Source: Monocercomonoides exilis
Lineage: Eukaryota; Preaxostyla; Oxymonadida; Polymastigidae
Direction: 5' to 3'
NCBI GenBank assembly: GCA_001643675.2
Contig: LSRY02000074.1
Span: 1-64,000 of the forward strand
Length of the DNA: 64,000 bases
Part shown: positions 24,618 through 35,300 of the stretch, piece after piece
Position numbering within the stretch: the first letter of the stretch is position 1
How the letters are laid out: every line of letters begins with the position of its first letter
Notes under the pieces: model-generated
What the model was told of the DNA's origin: nothing
The model's input: only the letters and a program-made list of their open reading frames with translations
The model's database searches: none
Position numbers and translations under genes: made by a program

Positions 24618-25391
24618 AAAGTCAAACTCAAATGAGATTCGAGTTTTGTATTTTTTTATATAATTTTTTAGATTTTTTCATTTCGTTAAATTTCGGGACT
24701 AACAAAAAAAAGAGCTCTGATAAAAATATGACCTTATTCAAAAAGGAAAGAAATTCATTTTAATAAATAAAATTGATGTTTTTCATTTTTTTTCACCATT
24801 TAAATAATAACAACTTTAAATAGAAAAAAGACAATTAACATTTTTCATATGAAAAATGTGATTTATGAAAAAGTTTAATAAATTTGATAATTCAGAAAAG
24901 AGAATATTTTTCTTTAACTATGACATATAAGTGATCTTTTTTGAGTTTGTCTTTAATCTGTTTGCAATAAATGTGATATTTTAATGATAAAAAGCTATTC
25001 CGAAATCGAATGATCGTAACTTTTCTATAAAGTCTTATTATTGGTGTATTTTACAATAAAAAACTCATGATCTTTTCTCCATTTTATTTTCACTGATCTT
25101 GAAGCAAATACATAATTTTGAAGCATCAGTGACTCAAGTTACTTCACCAAAGTCAATTCGAGTCGATAATATTTAAGAGTTAAATTAAGAAAAAGAATAA
25201 TTAAACAAACACAAGGTTGAGCGATGAATAAATTCTTCACTTCAAACACAAGCTCTCCTTTTAAAAAATAATGATTTTTTATGTCAAACGAAATAATATT
25301 CAGAAAAAGAAAATTGGTTTAACTTTATAAAGCAAAAAGTGAACAAATGTTCGCTAAAAAAATTTGTGAAATGAATAAAAAAACAACTTAT
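24618..25391. other. AT-rich intergenic
   Basis: Spacer between the transposase relic and the multigene-family member on the other strand. Nothing supported. Confidence 0.5.
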
Positions 25392-26810
25392 TTAGTGATA
25401 AACAAAACAATCTTTGAGTTTTTCAAAGAAACTTTTCATATTATATATACCATTGTATAAGAAATAACTAAATCCAATTTCGCAATCTTCAAATCCTTTT
25501 TCTTCCATCTTTTCAAATATCTTTCTTTTCAATTCTTTTCTTTCCTCTTCTTCCTTTTCATCATCCTCCTTTTCTTTCAATCTTCTTGAAATATTCAAAA
25601 AGAAATTCAAGCAATTCCAAATAATTGCATCATCCAAAGTTGATTGATTCATTTCCTCCAAAACCACATCAATTGCTCCCCCTTTCAGCAAGTCTTCAAC
25701 TCTCACATTTCTATTTTTTGCTGCGCTTCTCAAGGAACAAATGCACCAATAGCAAATTTCTCTTTTATTTTCTCTTGCTGCTCGAGATACCTGAACAATG
25801 CTGCTGAAAAGACTAACATATTCTTCATTCCACAAATTACAATAGAGAAAATAAATCTCTAGTATTTCAATCCATCTCATTAAAATAAGCTCTTTTTTCG
25901 ATTCTTCTTTGCTTATTTCTTCGACTTCTTTCTTCTTCCAATCCACGCACTTCGATAGCTCCTCCAATTCTTTTGCTGCCTCTTTCAAAAAATGCAGTTC
26001 GTTCAAACTTACAACTTTAAAACAATGAATGTTAATCGATCGAAAAACCAAAAACTTCCAAATAGACTGATAGGCAAGACAAGTCAGATTTCGATGTTCC
26101 TTATGATATGTGATGATTTCTTTTATCTCATTCAAATACAGATCTTGCCTCAAATCCTGGTAATAGATAAGAAAAATAATAACAATATCAAAAAGGAAAT
26201 AACAATGCTCATACATAAAATTGGTCAACACAACTCAAAGCTAATAAAGCCATTTCCCCTTCTTTTTGAATTTCTTCATTTTCCTCTTTATTCAAGGCGC
26301 CTTTCAGAAGGCAAGGCACACATACTGGTATCAATTCTGATGAGGTGTCGTAACTTAGTGCAAGAAAGCATTCGCAAAGCCCAATAAGCAGCTTCTCGTT
26401 CTTTCCTTCTTTCTTCTTATTTTCTTCAATTATCATCTTTTCAAATTTTGTGCCCAACAAAGAACTGTCAAAACTTTCGATGCAAAGCCCTTGTAATGAA
26501 TTGCAGAATCCAATAAACTTCGATAGCACAATCGTATTTTCCAACGATAGTTTGTTTGCTTCAAGCATTTTACCAATTTTGTCGAACAATTCTCTTGAGA
26601 AAATAGATTTAAATTCCTTTTTATCCATCTTGTCCATTAGTCCATAAAGTTCCTCTATTTTTTGTTTTTGCACTTCTTCCTTGCAATTTCCCAGCTCAGA
26701 AAACAATTCTTCAATTAAAAAAAAGAAAGAAAGAAATTCAACCATCACAAATTCAAACACAACAATTCTGACAAACCAGTAAATTTTTCAATAATGGAAA
26801 ATTTCTGCAT
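25392..26810 (-). CDS. Intact member of the oxymonad helical (ARM-like) multigene family
   Basis: Three exons (26810-26777, 26708-26215, 26156-25392) join in phase and give 430 residues. Introns are 68 nt (GTTTGT...TGAAG) and 58 nt (GTATGA...ACCAG). The order of family signatures is ELFSELGNCKEEVQKQKIEE, FSRELFDKIGKMLE, IVLSKFIGFCNSL, LLIGLCECFLALSYDTSSEL, ALLALSCVDQF, LYLNEIKEI, LAYQSIWKFLV and CLNFFLNISRRLKEKEDDE. The fold is all helical and resembles armadillo repeats. There is no signal peptide, membrane segment or enzyme motif. I recall a large expanded family of this kind in Monocercomonoides with no known function. It lies inside the segment bounded by the two inverted elements. The broken copy at the left window edge shares its intron position. 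Confidence 0.85.
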
Positions 26811-27014
26811 TTTTTCGAATATGGCACAGCCAGAAAGCAGCTTAATTATTCATATTTATTCGAAAAACGAACACAAAAAGTTAAAAGTAATTGAGTGAAT
26901 ATTAACCCCCAAAGCATAGGCATTTCGAATGTGCACACCACAGTTTTTTCTATTTGTATATTTGCCAAGCGACTGAAGAGCAAATCAAAGCTTTATCAAT
27001 TATCCTTTTTTGTA

Positions 27015-27507
27015 ATGGTTGATTGGATCAGATTAATTGTTTTTATCAAGACTTTTCAATAATGCAACGAGAGGTCGATGATGAAATTTTTCTTTGGAAC
27101 AGTATTTTTATTTTCTCCGTGATGTGATGGTTCACAAGAAATCCATTGAAACAGCTGAGTTTCGAATGAAACATTTCATATTTGAAAACACAGGTGGTCT
27201 GCTCATAAAAATATTTTTTGAAAAAATAATTGTTCTAGTTTGCTTTTTTTTTCATATCCTTCTGCTTATTGTGAACATGCTTCATTTTGCTGAATTTTCA
27301 GAATCATTGGATCTTGTAATCAGAAATAATGCCAATTTTTCTTTGCTGAGCGTGAAAACCAAAGATGGAAAGATTATTGTATTTCGATTGAAAGAAAGGA
27401 AAATATATCGATCTTTGATCATGAAACAATTATTTATTGGATCAAGGGATGAAAACAAACTCAGCTCATCAATCATCAGCTATATTCATGAAGATTTAGT
27501 TCTCTGA
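27015..27507 (+). CDS. Small three-exon hypothetical protein
   Basis: Exons 27015-27038, 27103-27193 and 27302-27507 join in phase and give 106 residues. The introns are GTTTTT...AACAG (64 nt) and GTGGTC...TTCAG (108 nt). The product starts MVDWIRLIYFYFLRDVMVHK and continues with FRMKHFIFENT-ESLDLVIRN and FSLLSVKTKDGKIIVFRLKE, a pattern of beta strands with a central helix. There is no signal peptide. I do not recognise the family. The consistent phase over two introns supports a real gene, but the first 8-residue exon is the weakest part. Confidence 0.5.
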
Positions 27508-29339
27508 AAAATGAAGTTTTAACAATAAATAAATTGATCTTCGAAAGGAAATAAAAATGGAATATATTGAGATATTTTCGTCAAAGAAAGTGGCTTGTTT
27601 TTAAGAAAGATGAATATTGTCTGCGAAAGAGGAAAGAATTTGTTCCAAGCAATGGAACGGATGATCCCATTGAAGATTGAACACCATTCTAACTTTTTTT
27701 AAATATCAGAAGGGAAATAAAGAGTTTCATGGTTTTATTTCCCTATTATTCATGTAGATGCATCAACCATTTTCGAAATAGAATGAACTTGAAATCTTCA
27801 AGAACTGCCTCACAAGAGCATTAGATTGGATATCCGTTTGAAAACACAAAGTTGGACAAAAATCAATCTTTATCATATTCTTTTTCATTAATGCATTAAA
27901 CAACAAGAAGAAATACAACTCATCTATTTCATTTGGAAGTTATTTTTCATCACATCAATCGCCATAGAATTTTGATATCTCATTCTTTTGCTTCTGAATA
28001 TCCATCTTTCGCAACCCAGTTTGTTGACAACGATGCCAAAATGCAATCAACTCAGAATTCTTTCTTCATGTTTTTTCTTTTGCCATTATTTCTTCAAACC
28101 TTTGAACAAAACATTTCAAGCTCCACAAATTATTTTGTTCGTTTTGAAAAATCTATTTTGAGCAGTGACATTCATCCCTCTTCAACAAAACCAATCACTT
28201 AAGATCAATCGACGAATCCATCATATTCTTCAGCCTTTTTCATTCTTTCCCTCAGAGGTTTTTGAAAGGTCAATTACAGTCATTTGTTATTTGTTAATTA
28301 TATTTTGCTCATCAGAAAGAGTGCAATTGGCAATGACCAGTGCTATAAGTTGACAGAAACTGAACCAGCCGCACCATTCCAGAAGGAATGTTATCCTTCC
28401 CATTTCTTCTGACAAATGCTCCTACGTTCTTTTTTCACAAGATTTATAATCTTAAACAATTCTGCATTATTTATAGTGTTGATGGTCTTTCCCATTTGCA
28501 TTTTTTCTTTAAGGTTCATTCATCATTCAAAAATATTCTCTTTTTATCATCATTCTTCTTATTCTCTTGTCAAATGACTTGGATTTGTACGTGATGGAGG
28601 GAAACAGAGGAATCAGCAGAAAACGAGCGGATTGGCGCAAACGAACAAATCAGAAGAATGGCTGATGAAAAGCACTGACAGAAGGGAAGAATGGTGAATT
28701 TTTGGTGGAGCCTTTTCGAATTGAAGGGAAGAGACAAGCCAAACAATGAAGATGCATTGCGAAGAAAAGAAAGCTCTTGAGCAGATTTTATTTTCGAACT
28801 ATGACACACCAAAAATTATTCAAAATGAGAATTTTTGCATTCAAAAAAATAAAAATTGCATTCAAAATAATAATTTTGCAAACAAAATAAGAACTTTTGC
28901 GTTCAAAATGGAAATTTTGCAAACAAATTAATAATTTTTTCAAACGAAATAATAATTTTTGCATTCGAATTAATAATTGTTGTAAACCTAACAAAAATTT
29001 ATTCGCACTCTCACCAAATTTTGTGAAAATCAGTTTGCCACTTTTGAATCGGAAATAATTTTGTGTTGTCATAATTTTTTTGTACGAAAGAAAAATTTTT
29101 GAAATTTTTAATTTTCTGACATAAATTTTAATAATTTCATATAATTATTATTCATATGAAAACATAAGATATTTTCATTTTGAATGAAAAATTTTTTAAT
29201 TCGTTTGCAAAATTATTAATTCGATAGTAAAAATTCTCATTTTGAATAATTTTTGGTGTATTTTAATAAAAAGAAACTTCATTTTCACTTTTATTTTCTT
29301 TTACGAATTTTTTAAAAAATGAAAACCATTTGTTTGTTA
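27508..29339. other. AT/T-rich intergenic with one duplicated 200-bp block
   Basis: No supported gene. Plus-strand frames at 27933-28202 and 28388-28594 are T-rich with no family signal. The block at 28593-28792 is repeated inverted at 30672-30869. A degenerate AT-rich array of AATTT/GCA motifs covers 28800-29000. The last 8 bases (GTTTGTTA, 29332-29339) are the target-site half next to element copy B. Confidence 0.4.
28593..28792 (+). repeat. Inverted 200-bp repeat, inner copy
   Basis: Nearly identical, in opposite orientation, to 30672-30869. It contains CGGATTGGCGCAAACGAACA and lies between the family gene and element copy B. The partner lies beyond copy B. Confidence 0.85.
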
Positions 29340-29830
29340 GGTAAGTGGGCAGATAACGACCGGTAAAAAAATTAGATTTACATGTTTTTATATATATAGA
29401 CTATTACTAATGAAACCAATTATGATATTTCTCAGGTGATTTTCGAATTACAGTGATTCAAAGCTGAGAAAACCTATTTTTTTTAAATCCAACAGGAATT
29501 TTTATTTTGAAAGCTTCCTCACTTTAAATAAAAAACCCTTATCAGTTAAATAAACAAAAGTTTTCGTTAAATATAACCCTAATAAACACATTGACAATGG
29601 ATAAATCTTTATTTCCGAAAAAAACCTAAAAGAAAGTTTCTCTCTTTTTTATCTTAGGGGTTTGATCATTAATTTTTGATAAAAATTGCTTTTTAACCAC
29701 AAAAAATATTCAGTTTTTTAACGAATATTTCTCCTTTATGTGAATTATTTCATCAGTGAATTAGGTTTTCAAATGTCAATAGTACTTCTTATAGACAATT
29801 TTTATACCGGTCGCTATGTACCCTCTTACC
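29340..29830 (-). mobile_element. 491-bp non-autonomous TIR element (MITE-like), copy B
   Basis: Inverted, nearly identical partner of copy A at 22000-22490, with the same length and ends. The left flank is GTTTGTTA and the right flank AAAGGTTA. These are the complements of copy A's left flank (TAACAAAC) and right flank (TAACCTTT), so each copy carries one half of two different 8-bp target-site duplications. The open frame that starts in it ([10 protein letters not shown]...) is an artefact that runs on into the ubiquitin-like gene. Confidence 0.88.
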
Positions 29831-29976
29831 AAAGGTTATTGAAAAAGTTCGGAATAAATCGTTGTTTTATTTTTTTAATGAATGTATTTTACTTTTTATT
29901 ATTATTTCCTATTCAACTTATTTTATTTTGGGTATTTCGGATTTTGGAATTTTCAGATCATAATTGTTATTTGAAT

Positions 29977-30255
29977 ATGAATCCTCCAGGCAAAAAATAT
30001 CAGATTTTCGTGAGGTCATTGACAGGGAAAACAATGGTTCTTATGATTTCAAAAGAGGATACAATTGAAAATATTAAGAAACAAATTGAAGAAAAAGAAC
30101 GAATTCCAGTATCAGAACAAAGAATTATTTTTTCTGGCAAAGAGCTTGTAAACAATAAAACAGCGGAGGATTACTTTATCCTGAAAGAAGCTACACTTCA
30201 TCTTGTGCTGAGGCTTCCTGGTGGAATTCCATTTTTCTGTGAAATCACAAATTAG
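29977..30255 (+). CDS. Divergent ubiquitin-like protein with a C-terminal tail
   Basis: The 92-residue product aligns to ubiquitin along its whole length after a short leader (MNPPGKK): [40 protein letters not shown] and [14 protein letters not shown]. Positions equivalent to Leu8, Ile44, Val70, Lys11, Lys48 and Lys63 are kept. Lys6 and Lys29 are changed, Gly35 is Arg and Arg74 is Pro. Nine residues (IPFFCEITN) follow the Gly-Gly, so a protease would have to cut to expose it. I start at ATG 29977; the longer frame begins inside the mobile element. A TTTTCAG at 29956 may end a 5'-UTR intron. Whether it is conjugated or is a drifting ubiquitin copy cannot be told. Confidence 0.7.
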   Translation: MNPPGKKYQIFVRSLTGKTMVLMISKEDTIENIKKQIEEKERIPVSEQRIIFSGKELVNNKTAEDYFILKEATLHLVLRLPGGIPFFCEITN

Positions 30256-30343
30256 AAATATCATCACATTTTTCATTGATCATGTTGAGATGGCTTTGTC
30301 TGTGTTCCAATTTTTTTAATTTGTACTGAATGCCCGTTTAACT

Positions 30344-30405
30344 CGAAGGGTCCTTGGGCTTTCCGGCAAGCAGCTGGAAAACAATAAAAGCACAAACAAT
30401 CATAT
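30344..30405 (+). pseudogene. Ubiquitin fragment
   Basis: Reads RRVLGLSGKQLENNKSTNN, matching the ubiquitin stretch QRLIFAGKQLEDGRT. It lies 90 bp after the ubiquitin-like gene and has no start and no C-terminal half. This is a relic of a second ubiquitin unit, perhaps once a tandem repeat. Confidence 0.65.
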
Positions 30406-30671
30406 TTATGAAAGAAAGAAAATGAATGTTTTTCTTGTCTTTTGAATTAGTGGAATATCTTAAACATTTTGAGAGTTTATATTCCAATAATTTAATTATA
30501 ATTCTTGTTTTTCGTTGTTTTTTAAAGAATTTGACTTTCTGTTCAAAATTTTGGCATTCTTGTGTTATTTTGAAAATGTTTTTATTGTTCAATTTTCATT
30601 TCAAAATCTCATGATCATTAACATGGAAAAGAAAATGAAATGAAAAATTTGAAACAAAATTGATGAGGAAA

Positions 30672-30869
30672 AAAAATCAGCTCAAGAGCTTTCTTTTCTT
30701 CTCAAAGCATCTTCATTGTTTGGCTTGTCTCTTCCCTTCAATTCGAAAAGGCTCCACCAAAAATTCACCATTCTTCCCTTCTGTCAGTGCTTTTCATCAG
30801 CCATTCTTCTGATTTGTTCGTTTGCGCCAATCCGCTCGTTTTCTGCTGATTACTCTGTTTCCCTCCATC
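30672..30869 (-). repeat. Inverted 200-bp repeat, outer copy
   Basis: Partner of 28593-28792 in the opposite orientation, with a few substitutions (for example GAGTAATC against GAGGAATC). Confidence 0.85.
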
Positions 30870-32348
30870 CCATGCAAATCTCAACATCTTGGCAAGAGGA
30901 GGCAAATGTGAAGGTGAAGGAGAAAGAGAAGGAGAAGGCGAAGGAGAAGGAGAAGGAGAAGGTGAAGGAGAAGGGTTTGCTGTTGAATCCCTTGGCCAGC
31001 ATTTCATGCGCAGAATACAACAGCAAATGCACCGAGGATGCCAAAGATTCAAGTCAACAAATTCAGAATGCTCACAGAAGAACAGAGACAAATCACGACT
31101 CGCTGCTCTCCCTCATCTTTTCGCATCTGCCTTGCCTTCCAATCACCAACCAAAAAGCTCCTCTTGTTCTCTTCTTCCTCTTTGCTGCGATCATCCTTCG
31201 CCTTCCTGTTCATTGCCTTTGCCTCCTCAAGTTGCGTGGGGGTGTCTGCTTCATCCATCACATCGCAAAGTCCATCCTTCCCTTTTCACTCAAATTGCCC
31301 CCTTTCCCTTCTCTTTCATCGTTCTTGCTCTCACACCCTTTCCCCATCGCAGAAGAAGCCGAAGATGATTCTCTCTCGCTCCTTCCAAACCCGTCAATCA
31401 CCAGTTCCCCTCCAACTCTCGCATCCAAGCATGCCATATTTCCTTGTTATCCCCTCTTTTTTGTTTCCTGTTTCTTCTGTTTCTCCTTCGCTTTCACACA
31501 AATACTGATCGTTTCATTTGTCAAGGACGTTTCATAATTGCTCTGCTGCCTCCACCGATCTCTCTCCATCTCTATTTATGCTTTTCTCCTTTTTCCTCTT
31601 TTCATTGATGCTCTTCTTGCCTTGCCTTTCCTTGCCTTGCACTGCAAATGACGCACTAACCATTCCTCAAATGTCCGTTGTTCCGATGCCACTTTGTTTT
31701 CATATCCAACAAAATCGTTTGTTCTTCATTCGCACGAAATAACGACTTGGCTGTCTGGGAACAGATGAAGAGGCCAAGAAAACGTTTGTTTGTTTCCCAC
31801 AAAGCTTGACTTTAATACTCCATCGAAAGGGGCTTCTTTGCCTTTCCCCGCGATCCTCCAACTTATTTGCTTGATGGCTCAAACTCGCCGACGCCCTTTG
31901 TCGATGCAAGGCCATATTCTTGAAGAAGACGAAAAGCACTGAAAAGTGCGCAGCTTGGCAAACGAGGCTGATTCGCGACATCCACGGGCTCTAAGAAAAT
32001 GCAATTGCCTGCCCCACCAAACAAAGTGCTGCGCCTTTTTCATGAACAACAACAATTCACTCTTCCTTTTCTCCTCAAATTTCACAATTCCCTTGTCCCT
32101 TCCATTCCACTCATAAATTAACAAAAAAGGTGCCACCACACTTTCTGCACCCGTCAGCCATCGCATATCGAGAAAAGGCCATTTTCTTTTGTTCACTCGA
32201 TCAGATGGATCATCCCACCCACACTCACATGCAATTGTTCCCAACAAAACACAAAACACTCACAACACCACAAGAAGCAGCACGGGCCGTGCGGCATGCT
32301 CAGTTAACAGGATATGGTGGAAAAGAAAAAAACAGAAAAAAATTTTGG
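30870..32348 (-). other. Decayed or unresolved minus-strand coding tract
   Basis: No complete gene was built. The minus strand has protein-like stretches in several frames: 32259-31879 (LLIYEWNGRDKGIVKFEEKR, then FMKKAQHFVWWGRQLHFLRA), 31740-31660 (EEQTILLDMKTKWHRNNGHL), 31430-31270 (MACLDARVGGELVIDGFGRS) and 31270-31050 (EEAKAMNRKAKDDRSKEEEE). The right arm of the inverted duplication repeats the part above 32095, so the start of this tract is duplicated too and lies head-to-head with the transhydrogenase. A (GAAGGA)n stretch covers about 30905-30975. It could be an intact gene with introns I could not place, or a pseudogene. Confidence 0.3.
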
Positions 32349-35300
32349 ATGGAGGAGTTGGAGTATGGGAGGGGCGGGGCGGAAGGGGCGAAATTGTTTG
32401 GATCTTTGTTTGAAAGGATCAAAATGCTTGCACAAGTATTGGCAGAAACGGCGGAGCAAGAGTGGAACTACGGCAACGTGATCATGGCAGGGTACATGAT
32501 TGCGGCGCTGTTTTTCATCATGACGCTGAGGTGTGTGGCTGTGGTGTTTAGCGCCTTCGGCAGCTCTTTGGGGCTGGTGGGGGCGTGTTTGGGCTGAAAT
32601 TCATTTTGTTGTTTTTTGTGTCTTTTCTTGTGTGCTTGCGCTTGGGGGTGGTGTGGCGTGCGGCGCGGCTGTGGTTTGTGTTCTGTGCTGACTTTTGTGG
32701 CGACTCGAACAAACAACCAAACAACCAAACAACCAACAAATGATAAAAACGCCTCCTTCAATCGACGAATCTGGCGAAACAAACGCATCCTGCGAACGAT
32801 TTGCACGTGTGGGCTGTTCTGCATCTGGGCACACGGAACACGAAATACGAACAATGTCAATGAAAAAAAAAACTGATGAATGGTTCAATTCAGCGGATTG
32901 AGCAACCAGGAGAGTGCGAAGAAAGGAAACTGGTACGGCGTGATTGGGATGATGTTTGGCGTGGCGCTGGCGACGGTTGATGCGTGGCACGATGCGACAG
33001 CGAAGGGGGCAGACATCTGGAAGATTCTGGGGACGATTGTGCTGATGATTATCCCGGGAGCGTCGATCGGGGTGTATGTGGCGCTGCGTGTGGTGATGAC
33101 GGCGATGCCGGAGCTGATTGCGTGCCTGCACTCGTTTGTGGGGCTGGCGGCGACGCTGATTGGGTACGGGAGCTTCTTCAACGACGAGCATGCGGAAGGG
33201 ACGTTCAACGTGGGGCTGCAGCGGCTGGAGTGCTTCCTGGGGATCTTCATTGGGGCAGTGACGTTCACGGGGTCGCTGATTGCGTTTGGGAAGCTGAACG
33301 GGAAGGTGCCGTCGAAGCCGTACATGTTTGGGGGGAAGTACCGGATGTGGATCAACGGGGGCATCATTGGGATCTCGCTGGTGTGCATGATGCTGTACAT
33401 GTATGGGCTGTCGTGGGGGTGGGACCTGATGAACCTGACGGTGGGGACAGTGCTGTCTCTGGTGCTGGGGGTGGTGCTGATCATGGCGATTGGGGGAGCA
33501 GACATGCCGGTGGTGATATCGATGCTGAACTCGTACAGCGGGTGGGCGACGGCGATGTCGGGGCTGATGCTGAGCAACATGGTGATGGTGGTGACGGGGG
33601 CGCTGGTGGGGTCGTCGGGTGCGATCCTGTCGTACATCATGTGCCGGGCGATGAACCGGTCGTTCATCTCTGTGATTCTGGGCGGGTTTGGAGAAGGGGC
33701 AGGAGGAGCAGCGGCGGCAGCAGCAGTGGAGGGAGAGATGAAGGAGATCCAGCCGATGGATGCAGCGCAGCTGGTGGCGAAGTCGAAGTCGATTATCATT
33801 GTGCCGGGGTATGGGATGGCAGCGGGAAAGGCGCAGCATGCAGTGGCAGCGATCACGAAGCTGATGAGGAAGCACGGGTGCAACCTGCGGTTTGCAGTGC
33901 ATCCAGTGGCTGGGCGTCTGCCGGGGCACATGAATGTGCTGTTGGCAGAGGCGCGTGTGCCGTATGACATTGTGATGGAGATGGAGAAGATCAACCCCGA
34001 CTTCCCGTCGACAGATCTGGCGATTGTGCTTGGAGCGAACGACATTGTGAACCCGTCAGCGCTGGACGACCCGAACTCGCCGATTGCAGGGATGCCAGTT
34101 GTGGAGTGCTGGAAGGCGAAGAACGTGATAGTGATCAAGAGAGGGAAGGGAACAGGATATGCGGGTGTGGAGAACCCGCTGTTCTACAAAGAGAACACGC
34201 GGATGCTGTATGGGAATGCGCTGGCGGTGTGCGAGAAGATGCTGGCGAACCTGACGGGGATCCTGGGAGACTCGTCGGCGGTGGCAGCAGCAGCGCCGAA
34301 GGTGGACGAGACGACGCCGCTGAAGCAGGAGGAGAAGGCAGGATACCAGACGCAGGAGAAGTTCCCCGACCCGGTGCACTTTGTGGGGGTGCCGAAGGAG
34401 GTGTTTGGAGGGGAGAGGCGTGTGGCAGCGACGCCGGAGTCGGTTGTGTGGATGAGGAAGATGGGCTTTGGAGTGTACATTGAGAGCGGGGCAGGAGAGC
34501 ACTCGCGGTTCAGCGACGAGGACTATGTGAAGGTTGGGGCGACGATCTGCCCGAATGCGGAGGAGCTGTACAAGAAGGCGGAGATTGTGCTGAAGGTGCG
34601 TCCGCCGCAGGAGCACCCGGTGTACAAGGTGAACGAGTGCCAGCTGATGCGGCAGGGAACAGTGATTCTGTCGTACCTGTACCCGGCGCGGAATGGGGAG
34701 GTGATGAAGGAGATGGAGAAGGCAGGGGTGACGGCGATTGCGATGGACCAGATTCCGCGTATCTCGCGTGCGCAGAAGTGCGATGTGCTGTCGTCGATGG
34801 CGGGGATCTCGGGATACCGAGCAGTGATTGAGGCGGCGTCGTATTTCCCGCGGTACATGACAGGGCAGATCACGGCAGCGGGGTCGGTGAAGCCGGCGAA
34901 GGTGCTGATTGTTGGGGCGGGTGTGGCCGGGCTGGCAGCGATTGGAGCAGCGAAGGGGCTGGGAGCGATTGTGCGGGCGTTTGACTCGCGTGTGGCGGTG
35001 CAGGAGCAGATTGAGTCGATGGGGGGAGAGTTCCTGACGGTGAGTGTGAAGGAGGACGGAGAAGTGGCAGGAGGATACTCGAAGGCGATGTCGGAGGCGT
35101 ATGTGCGTGAGGAGATAGCGCTGTTCACGCGGCAGGCGGAAGAGGTGGACATCATCATCACGACGGCGCAGATCCCGAACAAGAAGGCGCCGGTGCTGGT
35201 GACGGCGGAGGCGGTGTCGAAGATGAAGGCAGGGTCGGTGATTGTGGATCTGGCGGCAGAGACGGGAGGGAACTGCGAGCTGACAGTGCCTGGGAAGACG

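Noticed and set aside
22000-29830. The whole segment as one large transposon with 491-bp terminal inverted repeats (Polinton-like)
   Set aside because: The outer flanks (TAACAAAC and AAAGGTTA) do not match each other, no polymerase, integrase or capsid genes are present, and each 491-bp unit has its own terminal repeats and target-site halves.
29740-29976. N-terminal membrane-like extension of the ubiquitin-like frame
   Set aside because: It starts inside element copy B, and copy A holds the same open stretch without any ubiquitin sequence, so it is repeat DNA read through by chance.
32885-34138. Long antisense frames across transhydrogenase copy 1 (417, 442, 527 and 311 residues)
   Set aside because: They mirror a GC-rich coding sequence whose antisense frames lack stops; they are His/Arg-rich or Ser/Pro-rich and have no family content. 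The same shadows appear in copy 2.
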